Below are positions 16,531 to 25,213 of a stretch of DNA of 64,000 nucleotides, piece by piece (position 1 is the first letter of the stretch; each line of letters opens with the position of its first letter). The notes beneath the pieces were generated by a model, which was not told the DNA's origin, made no database searches, and saw nothing but the letters and a program-made list of their open reading frames with translations. Position numbers and translations under genes: made by a program. The DNA is from Geobacillus genomosp. 3 (GTDB lineage: Bacteria > Bacillota > Bacilli > Bacillales > Anoxybacillaceae). The stretch is from assembly GCF_000445995.2 (NCBI RefSeq), contig NC_022080.4:2816001-2880000 (forward strand), in the 5' to 3' direction.

Positions 16531-17703
16531 TTACAGGCGTTCCAAAAACCGTTTCATTCGTTTAACAGCTTCTTGCAGCTGTTCAAGCGACGAAGCGTAC
16601 GAACAGCGAATATAGCCTTCCCCGCTTTGGCCGAAGACGTTGCCGGGGACAACAGCCACTTTTTCTTCCAAAAGCAGCTGTTCGGCGAACTGTTCGGACG
16701 TCAAACCGGTATGGCGAATGGACGGAAACGCGTAAAACGCACCGCCCGGCACGTGGCATGGCAGCCCGATTTCATTGAGCGAGGCAACGAAATAGTTGCG
16801 CCGCCGCCGATAGCTGTTGCGCATTTGCTCGACATCGTGCTCCCCGTTGCGGAGCGCTTCAAGGGCACCGTATTGCGCCATCGTCGGCGCGCACATCATC
16901 GCGTATTGATGGATTTTCAACATCGCCTGCAAAATGTCTTCCGGCGCGGCAGCAAAGCCAAGCCGCCACCCGGTCATCGCAAATCCTTTCGAAAAACCGG
17001 AAATCAAAATCGTCCGTTCGCGCATGCCGTTAACGGCGGCCATGCTCATATACTCGCCTTCATACGTCAGCTCGGCGTAAATTTCGTCGGCAATGACAAG
17101 CAAATCATGCGCCTCGGCCAGGCGGGCGAGCGCTTCAAGCTCGGCCGGGCTGAATACCGTTCCGGTTGGGTTGTTCGGCGAACAAATCACAACCGCCTTC
17201 GTCCGTTCGGTAATCGCCTGCTCCAACTGCGCCAAATTGAGTTGAAACCCGTCAGCGCCGGACGTCCGAACGGACACCGGCGTCCCGCCGGCGAGCACGA
17301 CGAGCGGCTCGTAAGCGACGAAGCTCGGTTCGACCACGATCACTTCATCGCCCGGGTCCACAATCGCCCGGAGCGCCAAATCAATGGCCTGGCTCGCCCC
17401 GACCGTCACCAAAATTTCCGTCTCCGGCCGATAGCAGACGCGAAACTTGCGGCGCAAATAGGCGGCAATTTCCTGGCGCAGCTCAGGCAGCCCGGCGTTT
17501 GCTGTATACGATGTATAGCCTTGCTCGAGCGACAAAATGCTCGCCTCCCGGATGCCCCACGATGTGACAAAGTCCGGCTCGCCGACGCCAAGCGAAATGA
17601 CGCCCTCCATGCCGGAGGCGAGATCAAAAAAGCGGCGGATGCCGGACGGCTTCAAGCCTGCGACCGTTTCCGACACATACGTTTTTCTCGTTTGCGGCTT
17701 CAT
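16531..17703 (-). CDS. alaT: Class I aminotransferase (alanine transaminase AlaT-like)
   Basis: This 390-residue PLP enzyme of fold type I has NNPTGTVF (about 168-175), ADEIYAELTYEG with the PLP-ring Asp and Tyr (about 201-212), and the catalytic Lys in SGFSKGFAMTGWRLGF (about 235). The C-terminal Arg binds the substrate carboxylate. Its stop-start overlap of 4 bp with the upstream Lrp-type gene matches the alaR-alaT (yugG-yugH) operon of B. subtilis, where the enzyme makes alanine from pyruvate and glutamate. That specificity is inferred from context; PatA-type aminotransferases look similar. Confidence 0.88.
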   Translation of the reverse strand: MKPQTRKTYVSETVAGLKPSGIRRFFDLASGMEGVISLGVGEPDFVTSWGIREASILSLEQGYTSYTANAGLPELRQEIAAYLRRKFRVCYRPETEILVTVGASQAIDLALRAIVDPGDEVIVVEPSFVAYEPLVVLAGGTPVSVRTSGADGFQLNLAQLEQAITERTKAVVICSPNNPTGTVFSPAELEALARLAEAHDLLVIADEIYAELTYEGEYMSMAAVNGMRERTILISGFSKGFAMTGWRLGFAAAPEDILQAMLKIHQYAMMCAPTMAQYGALEALRNGEHDVEQMRNSYRRRRNYFVASLNEIGLPCHVPGGAFYAFPSIRHTGLTSEQFAEQLLLEEKVAVVPGNVFGQSGEGYIRCSYASSLEQLQEAVKRMKRFLERL

Positions 17704-18200
17704 GGCGCCACCACGATGCGGCGATCTTGATCTCCTTGGTCAAAGATGATACCGTCATGCTTATATTTTTTTAAAATGAAATGGGTTGTCGTCGAAATGA
17801 CGGAATCAAGCGTCGACAGTTTCTCGGAAACGAATTGGGCCACTTCCGTCATCGACCGTCCTTCAATGACGACCGACAAATCGTAGGCGCCGGACATTAA
17901 ATACACCGATTTCACTTCCGGAAAACGGTAAATGCGCTCCGCCACCTCATTAAAGCCGACGCCGCGCTTCGGGGTCACTTTCACATCGATCATCGCTGTC
18001 ACCCCTTCATGGCCGTCCGCCTTGTGCCAGTCGACGAGCGCTGTATACTGGACGATCACTTTCGCTTCTTCCAATTTTTTTACGAGCGCTTCCGTTTCGT
18101 CTACCGGTAAATCGATCATTTTCGCCAGCACATCGATCGGGGTTCGCGCATCTTTTTCCAATATTTCGATAATTTCCAGTTCTTTATCGCTCAGTTTCAC
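17700..18200 (-). CDS. alaR: Lrp/AsnC-family regulator (AlaR-like)
   Basis: A 166-residue transcription factor with an N-terminal helix-turn-helix (about 1-60, KELEIIEILEKDARTPIDVLAKMIDLP) and an RAM/ACT-like effector domain (about 70-145, GVTAMIDVKVTPKRG, VKSVYLMSGAYDLSVVIEG). In B. subtilis AlaR activates alaT. The GTG at 18200 follows GGAGGG at seven bases; the GTG at 18215 would precede that SD. It overlaps alaT by ATGA, so the two are translationally coupled. A 7-bp hairpin (18233-18239 with 18244-18250) lies just upstream and may be a terminator for yugE or an operator. Confidence 0.88.
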   Translation of the reverse strand: MKLSDKELEIIEILEKDARTPIDVLAKMIDLPVDETEALVKKLEEAKVIVQYTALVDWHKADGHEGVTAMIDVKVTPKRGVGFNEVAERIYRFPEVKSVYLMSGAYDLSVVIEGRSMTEVAQFVSEKLSTLDSVISTTTHFILKKYKHDGIIFDQGDQDRRIVVAP

Positions 18201-18255
18201 GGAACATCCCTCCACTTGAACGGTTTCACCGGATCAGCCGCCCGGCTGATGGGCG

Positions 18256-18522
18256 TCATGACGTTAACGAACAAGACGCGCTTTGTTTCAGCTCGAGCAG
18301 CCGGCCGGCGAGTTTTAGACAGTCGCGAAAAGGAATGGGCTTGTCAAAGGCGAATTCATATATAGACTGAATACGGGCAGCGAGCTTGCGGGCATCATCC
18401 GTGTCGTATACGGCCTGAAGCACGTCGATCGCCTCCACCTCGTACGCGCCGTTTCCGCAGCCGAACGGATCCCAGGCGCCAACGGTCTCAAGAAGCAGCC
18501 GGTTCAATCGTTGTCCGTCCAT
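18256..18522 (-). CDS. yugE: DUF1871 family protein (YugE-like)
   Basis: An 88-residue helical protein with the DUF1871 pattern: WDPFGCGNGAYEVEAIDVLQAVY in the middle and FDKPIPFRDCLKLAGRLLELK near the end. Function is unknown. ATG 18522 has AAGGTGG upstream. It lies upstream of alaR on the same strand, with a 55-bp gap, the same order as yugE-yugG in B. subtilis, and is divergent from patB. Confidence 0.85.
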   Translation of the reverse strand: MDGQRLNRLLLETVGAWDPFGCGNGAYEVEAIDVLQAVYDTDDARKLAARIQSIYEFAFDKPIPFRDCLKLAGRLLELKQSASCSLTS

Positions 18523-18610
18523 GCGCCGCCATCCACCTTCTTTCCTTAGATATGTGATATAACAAATTATAAGCGATCGATTTTAAAAAAAGAAGGGAGA
18601 AGATGCAACA

Positions 18611-19777
18611 ATGTTTTCATTTGACCGCGTGATTGAGCGCCGGGGCACGTCATCGGTGAAATGGGATGACGTTGAGCGGGTGTTCGGCCACGAAGACGTC
18701 TGGCCGATGTGGGTCGCCGATATGGATTTTCCGGCGCCGGCCGAGGTGCAAGAAGCGTTATGGCAGCGGGTCAAGCACGGGGTGTTTGGCTACACGGTTA
18801 TTCCCGATTCGTTGAACGACGCGGTGTGCGAATGGCTCAAACGCCGTCACGATTGGGAAATCGACCCGGAGTGGCTCGTGTTTGCCCACGGTGTCGTGCC
18901 GGCGGTCTCCGCCGCCATTGAGGCGTTTTCCGAACCGGGGGATGGCGTCGTCGTCTTTTCCCCGGTCTATCGTCCGCTGTTTGATCTCGTTCGCCGCCAC
19001 GGCCGCACGCTCCGCTCCAGTCCGCTTCAGTTGACGAAAGAGAACTACGCCATCGACTGGGACGACTTGGAGCGAAAACTGCCCGGAGCGAAGCTGCTCA
19101 TCCTTTGCCACCCGCATAACCCGGGCGGCAAAGTGTGGACGAACGAAGACCTGCAGCGGCTCGGGGAGCTGTGCCTGAAGCACGGCGTCTTCGTCTTATC
19201 GGACGAAATTCACGCCGATTTGACGCTGCCGCCGCACCGGCATGTGCCGTTTGCCGCGCTTCGCCCCGAATTCGCGGCGCAAAGCGCCACCTTCCGCGCG
19301 CCGACGAAAACGTTCAACTTGGCCGGCTTGCAGGCGGCCGAAGCGGTCATTCCCGACGATTCGCGGCGCCGGGCGTTCCACCGCGTTCAGCATCGGCACG
19401 GCTTTTTTACGTTGAATGCGTTCGCCGTTGTCGGGGCCGAAGCCGCGTACCGATACGGCGGGCCGTGGCTCGACGCCTTGCTGGCTTATTTACGGGAAAA
19501 CATCGGCATGACCGCCGCCTATTTAGCCGACCGCCTGCCGGCGCTTCGCCCCGTCCGGCCGCAGGCGACATATCTCGTCTGGATCGACTGCCGCGGCCTC
19601 GGCCTCCCGGAAGCGGAGTTGAAACGGCGGCTTCTGGAAAAAGGAAAACTGGCCGTTGAGTTCGGCAGCAAATTCGGGGAGGAAGGAACCGGCTTCATCC
19701 GTCTGAACGTTGCCTGCCCGCGCCCGACACTCGAAGAAGGGCTGCGGCGATTGACCGTGGCGCTGGGCGGGCAGTAA
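18611..19777 (+). CDS. patB: PatB/MalY-type cystathionine beta-lyase
   Basis: A 388-residue PLP enzyme that cleaves C-S bonds such as cystathionine to homocysteine, pyruvate and ammonia. The family N-terminus RRGTSSVKWDDVERVFG and PMWVADMDFPAP (about 35-46) is clear. CHPHNPGGKVW (about 167-177), LSDEIHADLTL (about 197-207) and the PLP Lys in APTKTFNLAGLQ (about 234) are conserved. ATG 18611 has GGGAGAAG upstream. It may also act as an aminotransferase. It sits alone, divergent from yugE. Confidence 0.92.
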   Translation: MFSFDRVIERRGTSSVKWDDVERVFGHEDVWPMWVADMDFPAPAEVQEALWQRVKHGVFGYTVIPDSLNDAVCEWLKRRHDWEIDPEWLVFAHGVVPAVSAAIEAFSEPGDGVVVFSPVYRPLFDLVRRHGRTLRSSPLQLTKENYAIDWDDLERKLPGAKLLILCHPHNPGGKVWTNEDLQRLGELCLKHGVFVLSDEIHADLTLPPHRHVPFAALRPEFAAQSATFRAPTKTFNLAGLQAAEAVIPDDSRRRAFHRVQHRHGFFTLNAFAVVGAEAAYRYGGPWLDALLAYLRENIGMTAAYLADRLPALRPVRPQATYLVWIDCRGLGLPEAELKRRLLEKGKLAVEFGSKFGEEGTGFIRLNVACPRPTLEEGLRRLTVALGGQ

Positions 19778-19969
19778 CGGAAGGGGAAGCAGGTGAATGC
19801 CTGACGCCGCCCCCCTTTCGGGACACAACCGCCGCGGCCGGCGCCGACGAAAAGCCGCTTTCCGGCGCAGCTGCCAAAGAAAAAGGCACGGCAAGCCGAA
19901 AAAAACGGCGCGGGCCGCCTTGCTTGCCAACTAAGCGGCGCGCCGGGATGGCGGCCTTCCGGTGCCGGC

Positions 19970-20009
19970 CATGAAACAAGGGGCTCTCACGCGAGCCCCT
20001 TGTTTCATG
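19970..20009 (-). terminator. 17-bp perfect hairpin over the sodC-like stop codon
   Basis: Bases 19970-19986 and 19993-20009 are a perfect inverted repeat with a 6-base loop. The stop codon of the SOD-like gene (20005) lies inside the right arm. It probably ends that gene, although the T tract is short and inside the stem. The rest of the gap 19778-19969 shows nothing I can name. Confidence 0.6.
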
Positions 20010-20529
20010 ACGACTTGATTTCCCCGCAGGCGATGCGCCCGCCGGCATCTCCCGCCGGCTGGGTCATGCCGTCGTCTTTCTTGGCGTGAATGACGATCGA
20101 CGTGCCGTCTTTCGTCAACAGCGATCCTTTTTCCCCTTCTTTTAGCGTCACGTTCGGCGCCGTCAGTTCGACGTTGACCGTGCCATCGTCTTTTACAATA
20201 ATGTTCGGCAAGTCGCCGGCGTGCGCCCCTTCCGGATGGAGAAGGCCGTGCTTTTTCCCGTCCGGGTTGTAATGCCCGCCCGCCGACTGAAAATCAGGCG
20301 GCTGGCAGCTGCCTTTTTCATGAATATGAATGGCGCGCTCCCCCGGCGGAAGCCCTTCCAAATCGAGCTTCAACCGCACTCCTTCGGCTTGCTCCGTCAA
20401 TTCCACCGTACCGATCGGATCGCCGTCCGCATTGATCATCTCCACCGTCCGGCTCGTGCCATCCTCCTGGCCGCAGCCGGATAAAACGAGCGCCGCGGCG
20501 AAAAGAAGGGCATATTTCCTCTGCAACAC
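20005..20529 (-). CDS. Cu/Zn superoxide dismutase-like lipoprotein
   Basis: This 174-residue exported lipoprotein (YojM/SodC-like) has a signal peptide ending in the lipobox LSGC, Cys19. The SOD core is complete: His68 and His70 (AIHIHEKG), His86 (GGHYNPDG), His94 and His103 with Asp106 (GAHAGDLPN), and His148 (SIVIHAK). Cys75 and Cys168 can form the usual disulfide. All Cu and Zn ligands therefore seem present, so it may be a true dismutase; some Bacillus homologs lack Cu ligands. TTG 20529 is the start used here; the SD is GGGGGGAG just upstream. It would act on the outer face of the membrane. Confidence 0.88.
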   Translation of the reverse strand: MLQRKYALLFAAALVLSGCGQEDGTSRTVEMINADGDPIGTVELTEQAEGVRLKLDLEGLPPGERAIHIHEKGSCQPPDFQSAGGHYNPDGKKHGLLHPEGAHAGDLPNIIVKDDGTVNVELTAPNVTLKEGEKGSLLTKDGTSIVIHAKKDDGMTQPAGDAGGRIACGEIKSS

Positions 20530-20586
20530 AACACTCCCCCCAGCATGGCCAATGTTAGCTGCCAGTATTGCCGAAAGGAGCTTCGT

Positions 20587-20802
20587 TTATACATCCGACT
20601 TCCGCCCGGACTCGTCCTTTTGGCCGAGCAGCTGCTGTTCGAGCCGCTTCGCTTCCTTCTCCTGGCGCCGGGAAATCAAAACGATAAGCCGCATCGTCAG
20701 TATGGCAATAAGGAGAAAAACCGAAAAGGAAATTGCCGCGGGAATATACTCACGCTTATCTTCCGGAAAGTATAAAAATAAATAAAGCATCCATGGCCAC
20801 AT
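20587..20802 (-). CDS. Small single-TM protein, hypothetical
   Basis: A 71-residue protein starting MWPWMLYLFLYFPEDKREY, with a hydrophobic helix at about 24-44 (AAISFSVFLLIAILTMRLIVL) and a charged coiled-coil-like tail rich in K, E, R and Q. It could sit in the membrane with the tail in the cytoplasm. ATG 20802 has GAGAGG nine bases upstream; the longer in-frame version runs into the IS605-like relic and is not believable. No family recognised. Confidence 0.6.
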   Translation of the reverse strand: MWPWMLYLFLYFPEDKREYIPAAISFSVFLLIAILTMRLIVLISRRQEKEAKRLEQQLLGQKDESGRKSDV

Positions 20803-20828
20803 CGTAAACAACCTCTCCGCCGTGAATG

Positions 20829-21040
20829 ATCCACCACCTACACTTCGCTTAGAGGTGGGGGCTTCAAGCGACTTGTGTGTGTTCGCCGAACGGTAAGCCA
20901 CACACAAGAACCTTTTACGCTTCCCTTCGTTCCGAAGGTGTCCGTTCTCGCCATATTCTATCATATTCGTTGGCTAACGCCAACCGACATTCATCTCCCA
21001 CTTTCCCTTCGCTTCGAAGCGGGAGACTTCTTTCGGAAAG
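20829..21040 (-). mobile_element. IS200/IS605-derived non-coding relic (PATE-like)
   Basis: About 210 bp with five hairpins in a row and no open frame: CCACCT/AGGTGG (20831-20855), a 10-bp CTTGTGTGTG stem with CACACACAAG (near 20871-20907), CCTTCG/CGAAGG, GTTGGC/GCCAAC and a CTCCC/GGGAG end hairpin (20995-21025). Read on the minus strand, the first hairpin appears as GAAGCCCCCACCTC with its partner strand, the form of an IS605 right end and the 3' part of a TnpB omega RNA. The left-end-like motif at 21023-21036 recurs at 545-558. No tnpA or tnpB is present, so it would be non-autonomous. Confidence 0.55.
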
Positions 21041-21071
21041 ATGTTAAAATTGTCCGTTCACATTGTAACAC

Positions 21072-21098
21072 AAAAAAGCTGCCGCCAATGCAGCAGCT
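21072..21098 (-). terminator. Terminator of kapD
   Basis: The stem AGCTGC(T)GC with GC(G)GCAGCT (21078-21086 with 21090-21098) is followed by six T on the minus strand. It overlaps the kapD stop codon. Confidence 0.75.
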
Positions 21099-21717
21099 AT
21101 AACGCGAATTTTTTCCGCAGCTGGGTGAAATCAATCCGCTCCCCGATCGTCGGCGGCTTCGTCTTCGTTAAATACTTTTTGTCGTTTTCAATGAGCCGGA
21201 AGATCGTGTAGGCGGTAAACGCATCATCAAGCGCGCAATGGGCTTTTCCAATCCCTTCGTTTCCATACTCTTGCACGGCCTTGCGCAATCCGGTTTGATT
21301 TTTGTTGCCGAAAAACCGTTTATACTCCATCGCCAAATCGCGGTGTTCACCGGTGAACGGAAACCCGACCCGCGCCGACTGGCAGTTTTCCCGGAGCACT
21401 TTCATATCCATGCTTCCCCACGTCACGACCGTCGTCGGGCGTTCACGGTCATATTGCCGGAGCAAGGAAACGAGCTCATAAAAACTGATTCCGCCGTCAA
21501 TTTGCTCTTGGGTGATGTTGAGAAATGACTTGCACCGGTCGGTGAGCTGCGGGAAACGGAGCGGTTTCACATAAGCGGAAAATTGGTTTGCGATTTGCCC
21601 GTCCATGACCGCCACGAGGCCCACTTCGATAATTTCCGGGCAAAATCCATCCGGGTTCGTTTTCGACTCCGGCATCGTAAATTCAAAATCGAGAAACAAA
21701 TATTGCGGAACGTCCAT
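21097..21717 (-). CDS. kapD: DEDDh 3'-5' exonuclease KapD
   Basis: A 206-residue exonuclease-fold protein, the inhibitor of the KinA pathway to sporulation in B. subtilis. ExoI motif: LFLDFEFT with Asp10 and Glu12. ExoII: TWGSMDMKVL (Asp near 105). ExoIII: HCALDDAFTAY with His and Asp (about 165-170). All four acidic residues and the His are present, so nuclease activity is likely. ATG 21717 follows GGGGGAAGCGACG. Promoter-like TGATATAAT lies upstream. The partner gene kapB of B. subtilis is not found beside it. Confidence 0.9.
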   Translation of the reverse strand: MDVPQYLFLDFEFTMPESKTNPDGFCPEIIEVGLVAVMDGQIANQFSAYVKPLRFPQLTDRCKSFLNITQEQIDGGISFYELVSLLRQYDRERPTTVVTWGSMDMKVLRENCQSARVGFPFTGEHRDLAMEYKRFFGNKNQTGLRKAVQEYGNEGIGKAHCALDDAFTAYTIFRLIENDKKYLTKTKPPTIGERIDFTQLRKKFAL

Positions 21718-21765
21718 CGTCGCTTCCCCCCTTTCTGATGCATAGCCACAGTCCGTCTTACTATT

Positions 21766-21774
21766 ATTATATCA
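21766..21774 (-). promoter_or_regulatory. Extended -10 promoter of kapD
   Basis: On the minus strand TG-A-TATAAT gives a perfect extended -10 about 50 bases before the kapD start. No good -35 is seen. Confidence 0.45.
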
Positions 21775-21879
21775 TGGGGAAGCGATTGTTTATTTCTTTT
21801 TTCAGAAAATGGCGAAAAAGAGGCGAATGTCGGAAAGACATGGAATGGCCCCGAAAGAAAAAGATCCTGCTGCCTTCTC

Positions 21880-22251
21880 TCATCTTTTTGCGCTCTTCGC
21901 CAATGTTTCCCTCCGTTCGGCCAAATCATCGCGAACCGTCCCTTCCCACGGGCGGACTCCCGAATAATACGCCGCACGGCTGATCAAATGGGCCGACACC
22001 GGGGAGGTTAAGAAAATAAAGACAATGGCCAGCAGCAAACGGGAATTGACATGATCGTGCCTAAACCAAAAATGCAGCAACGTTCCCGTCAAAATGAGCA
22101 TAATGCCAAGGGTGGTGCTTTTGCTAATGGCATGGCTTCTCGTATAAATGTCGGGAAGGCGGAGGGCGCCGATGGCGGAGATCACCGTTAAGAGCGCGCC
22201 GGCGACGACAAGCAGCACGACCAATCCCTCAATGATTTCCGTCACGTTCAA
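21880..22251 (-). CDS. mrpG: Mrp antiporter subunit G
   Basis: A 123-residue subunit of the Mrp Na+/H+ antiporter with three TM helices (about 5-28, 40-60 and 65-85) and a soluble tail. The core GALRLPDIYTRSHAISKSTTLG is typical of MnhG/PhaG. The TTG at 22251 has AAGGGG at six bases and overlaps the end of mrpF by 23 bases. It is the last gene of the operon. No clear terminator follows. Confidence 0.93.
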   Translation of the reverse strand: MNVTEIIEGLVVLLVVAGALLTVISAIGALRLPDIYTRSHAISKSTTLGIMLILTGTLLHFWFRHDHVNSRLLLAIVFIFLTSPVSAHLISRAAYYSGVRPWEGTVRDDLAERRETLAKSAKR

Positions 22252-22510
22252 TCACGACCCCTTTTTGCAAAAATTTCGCAAATGCCGCCGTACCGAGAAA
22301 CGCCAAAATTCCGATCAGCAAAATAATTTCCAAAAACACGCTCGTCTCTAGCACGATCGACAGCACCGCCACCATCCCCGCGAGACAAATCCCGATCGCA
22401 TCTAGGGCAATGACCCGGTCCGCTACCGTCGGCCCTTTGACAACCCGGTAAAGGAAACAAAGAATCGCCAGCGCCAAAAGTGCGAGCGCTACATAGAACA
22501 TCATCGTCAT
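22229..22510 (-). CDS. mrpF: Mrp antiporter subunit F
   Basis: A 93-residue membrane subunit with three TM helices. GPTVADRVIALDAIG (about 28-42) is the family signature. ATG 22510 overlaps the mrpE stop (ATGA) and has GGAGGTGAG upstream. Confidence 0.93.
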   Translation of the reverse strand: MTMMFYVALALLALAILCFLYRVVKGPTVADRVIALDAIGICLAGMVAVLSIVLETSVFLEIILLIGILAFLGTAAFAKFLQKGVVIERDGNH

Positions 22511-22983
22511 CGGCTCACCTCCAAAATCGTTTTTTCAAATGATGTTTTGATTTGCCGGATCACTTCATCCACATCCGGGGCATCAATCGTATGAATATAA
22601 ATCAGTTTCTTGTCATCCGAGACATCGATCACAAACGTCCCCGGCGTCAAAGTAATCAAGCTCGACAACAGCGTAATTTCCCAGTCCTTTTTCACTTCAA
22701 GAGGAAGGGCGAAAATGCAAGGTTTCATGTCCAGCGACGGGGACAGGACGATTTTGAGCACCGCCCAGTTGGCCAGCAGCAGTTCTTTCATGAAAATCAC
22801 CGTCAACTTTCCGATGACAAACAGCGGGACGACGTAAAATGTTGTCGAAAAATATCGCCGCAGTGCGAACATGATGCCAAGCCCAAGGAGATACCCAATC
22901 ACAAATGATGACCCGGTAAACGAATCGGCCAGAAACATCCACACGAACGCCAGTACCACATTCAGCAGCAATTGCTGTGCCAT
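22507..22983 (-). CDS. mrpE: Mrp antiporter subunit E
   Basis: A 158-residue subunit with TM helices in the first third, then a cytoplasmic domain carrying LLSSLITLTPGTFVIDVSDD and IYIHTIDAPD, the MnhE core. It starts 7 bases after mrpD ends and overlaps mrpF by 4 bases. Confidence 0.93.
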   Translation of the reverse strand: MAQQLLLNVVLAFVWMFLADSFTGSSFVIGYLLGLGIMFALRRYFSTTFYVVPLFVIGKLTVIFMKELLLANWAVLKIVLSPSLDMKPCIFALPLEVKKDWEITLLSSLITLTPGTFVIDVSDDKKLIYIHTIDAPDVDEVIRQIKTSFEKTILEVSR

Positions 22984-22989
22984 TTGCCT

Positions 22990-24462
22990 CTACTCCTTCA
23001 GCACGGATTCGATATACACCGACGGATCCGCCAATGTTGCCGCCGCCTGGGCGATATACGGGCGAACAAACTCGGCGCCAATGCCGTATAACACCGCCAG
23101 CGACAGAAGCGCCACAATCGGCACATAAAGCGGAGCGATCCGCTTTTGTTCGCAGCCGCGCGCTTCTCCCCAGCAAGATTGGATGAAAATTTTCATCACC
23201 GAATACAACACAAGCAAACTTGATAGCAACACGATCAGCGGAAATGCGAGCTGCCCTTGTTCAAACGCCGCCCGGATGATGAGCGCTTTTCCGATAAACC
23301 CGCTGAACGGGGGGATGCCGGCGAGCGCAAGCGCGGAGATCAACACCGCCCAGCCGAGCAGCGGATACGAGCCGAGCAAGCCGCTGAACCGTCCGAGCTG
23401 GTTCGTCCCGGCGACATACGCGATGGCGCCGACAATGAAAAAGAGGGCGGTTTTCATCACCATATCTTGCAGCAAGTAAAAGATCGTGCCTTCCATACTT
23501 TCCTCGGTCATTAACGAAATGCCAAACGCCATCACCCCGACCGCCGCGACAATATTATAAATGGCGATTTGCCGCATATCGCGGTAGGCGACGGCGCCGA
23601 TGACGCCAAACACAACGGTCGCGACCGCCAGCCATGCCAAAATCGTATGGGTGTAGCCGATATCCTGGCGGAACAGAAGCGAAAAGGTGCGCAAAATCGA
23701 ATACACCCCGACTTTCGTCAGCAGGCCCCCGAACAACGCAAGCACGGCCGCCGGCGGAGCGGCATACGCCCCCGGCATCCAGACATAAAACGGAAACAGC
23801 GCTCCCTTCAGGGCAAAAACAATGAGAAAAAGCAAAGAAATGACCGTCAATACGGCTGTATTTTCCATTTGCGGAATCCGCACCGCCAAGTGCGCCATAT
23901 TCAACGTGCCGGTCACAGCGTACAAGTAGCCGACGGCAATCACAAACAGCGCCGACGAAAACACATTGATCACCATATATTTCATCGTTTCCTGCAGCTG
24001 GATTTTCGTGCCGCCGTGCACGAGCAGCGCATACGACGACATGAGCATCACTTCGTAAAACACGAACAAGTTAAAAATATCGCCTGTCGTAAACGCCCCG
24101 TTCACCCCGACGATCAGAAACTGAAAAAACACGTAGTAGTACATGGACGCCTGCTTTGCGCCGATCGTAAAAAAGGAATACAGCAGGCAGGCAAGCGCAA
24201 TCACACTGGTGGTCAACACCAACAGCGCCGAAAGCATGTCGGAGACGAGCGTAATCCCAAACGGCGCCGGCCAGTTGCCGACATCGAGCTTCTGCACCCC
24301 TTCATGATGAACAAGGCGGACGAGCCAAAGGGAGGCGGCGATCAGCAAACTAGCCGAAACGACGGAAACCGCCTTTTGCGCTTTCCATGATTGCACACAA
24401 AAAATCAATATAACGGCCGTCGTCAGCGGAATGGCAATTGGAAAAATTACGGCATTAGTCAT
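22990..24462 (-). CDS. mrpD: Mrp antiporter subunit D
   Basis: A 490-residue subunit with about 14 TM helices, homologous to the NuoL/M/N proton-pumping subunits of complex I. The conserved region holding [17 protein letters not shown] has the essential TM5 Glu (about residue 136), and [16 protein letters not shown] (about 225) has the following proline-rich loop. Together with MrpA it is believed to carry the ions. It overlaps mrpC by 8 bases. Confidence 0.95.
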   Translation of the reverse strand: MTNAVIFPIAIPLTTAVILIFCVQSWKAQKAVSVVSASLLIAASLWLVRLVHHEGVQKLDVGNWPAPFGITLVSDMLSALLVLTTSVIALACLLYSFFTIGAKQASMYYYVFFQFLIVGVNGAFTTGDIFNLFVFYEVMLMSSYALLVHGGTKIQLQETMKYMVINVFSSALFVIAVGYLYAVTGTLNMAHLAVRIPQMENTAVLTVISLLFLIVFALKGALFPFYVWMPGAYAAPPAAVLALFGGLLTKVGVYSILRTFSLLFRQDIGYTHTILAWLAVATVVFGVIGAVAYRDMRQIAIYNIVAAVGVMAFGISLMTEESMEGTIFYLLQDMVMKTALFFIVGAIAYVAGTNQLGRFSGLLGSYPLLGWAVLISALALAGIPPFSGFIGKALIIRAAFEQGQLAFPLIVLLSSLLVLYSVMKIFIQSCWGEARGCEQKRIAPLYVPIVALLSLAVLYGIGAEFVRPYIAQAAATLADPSVYIESVLKE

Positions 24463-24796
24463 GGTCTTCCTTTCCCCTCATCCGTTCAATGTTGTCCGTT
24501 CCAATCTCCTGATAAGACCGGTACGCCAAAACGAGCAAAAACGCCGTCACACCGAAACTAATGACAATGGCCGTTAAAATGAGCGCCTGCGGAACGGGGT
24601 CGACATATTGTTCCGCCTGCACGCCGAGCAGCGGCGGCGCCCCTTTTTTCAATCCGCCCATCGTCAACAAAAGCAAGTGCGCCCCATGGCTCAACAGCCC
24701 CGTGCCGATAATGATCCGAAGCAAACTTTTGCTTAAAATCAAGTACGTGGCACCGGCAAACAAACAGCCGATGACGACAATCATGACGATTTCCAT
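24455..24796 (-). CDS. mrpC: Mrp antiporter subunit C
   Basis: A 113-residue NuoK-like subunit with three TM helices. [24 protein letters not shown] and [21 protein letters not shown] are the family core, with the conserved DPxPQALVLTAIVI motif. It begins directly after mrpB. Confidence 0.95.
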   Translation of the reverse strand: MEIVMIVVIGCLFAGATYLILSKSLLRIIIGTGLLSHGAHLLLLTMGGLKKGAPPLLGVQAEQYVDPVPQALILTAIVISFGVTAFLLVLAYRSYQEIGTDNIERMRGKEDHD

Positions 24797-25213
24797 CTAT
24801 TCTTCCTCTCCTATCGTTTCGATAATGGTCATGGTGACCCCGACAACGACCAAATACACGCCCAAATCAAACAAAACAGCGGTATGGAGCGAGACATCGC
24901 CAAGCACCGGCAACATGACATGGCCGTGAGCGTGCGTTAAAAACGGCACATCGAAGACAACGCCGCCAAGCCCTGTCCCTAAGGCAAACAGCAGCCCGAC
25001 GCCAATCAGCATTCGATAATTGACCGGAACCATCGTCTTCACCGTTTGAATATCGAACGCCAACAATAACAAAACGAGGGCGCCGGCGGTGACAAGGCCG
25101 GCGATAAATCCGCCGCCCGGATAATAATGGCCGGCGAAAAAAAGCTGGATGCCAAACAAAATAATGATAAACGTGACAACGGCCGTCACCGTCCGCAAAA
25201 TCAGTTCATTCAT
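24797..25213 (-). CDS. mrpB: Mrp antiporter subunit B
   Basis: A 138-residue subunit with four TM helices. FAGHYYPGGGFIAGLVTAGALVLLLLA is the MnhB signature. ATG 25213 overlaps the mrpA stop by 8 bases, so translation is coupled. Confidence 0.95.
   Translation of the reverse strand: MNELILRTVTAVVTFIIILFGIQLFFAGHYYPGGGFIAGLVTAGALVLLLLAFDIQTVKTMVPVNYRMLIGVGLLFALGTGLGGVVFDVPFLTHAHGHVMLPVLGDVSLHTAVLFDLGVYLVVVGVTMTIIETIGEEE

Noticed and set aside
16573..17730. A 385-residue plus-strand frame opposite alaT
   Set aside because: Antisense shadow with Arg/Gln/His-rich composition; alaT has full aminotransferase motifs.
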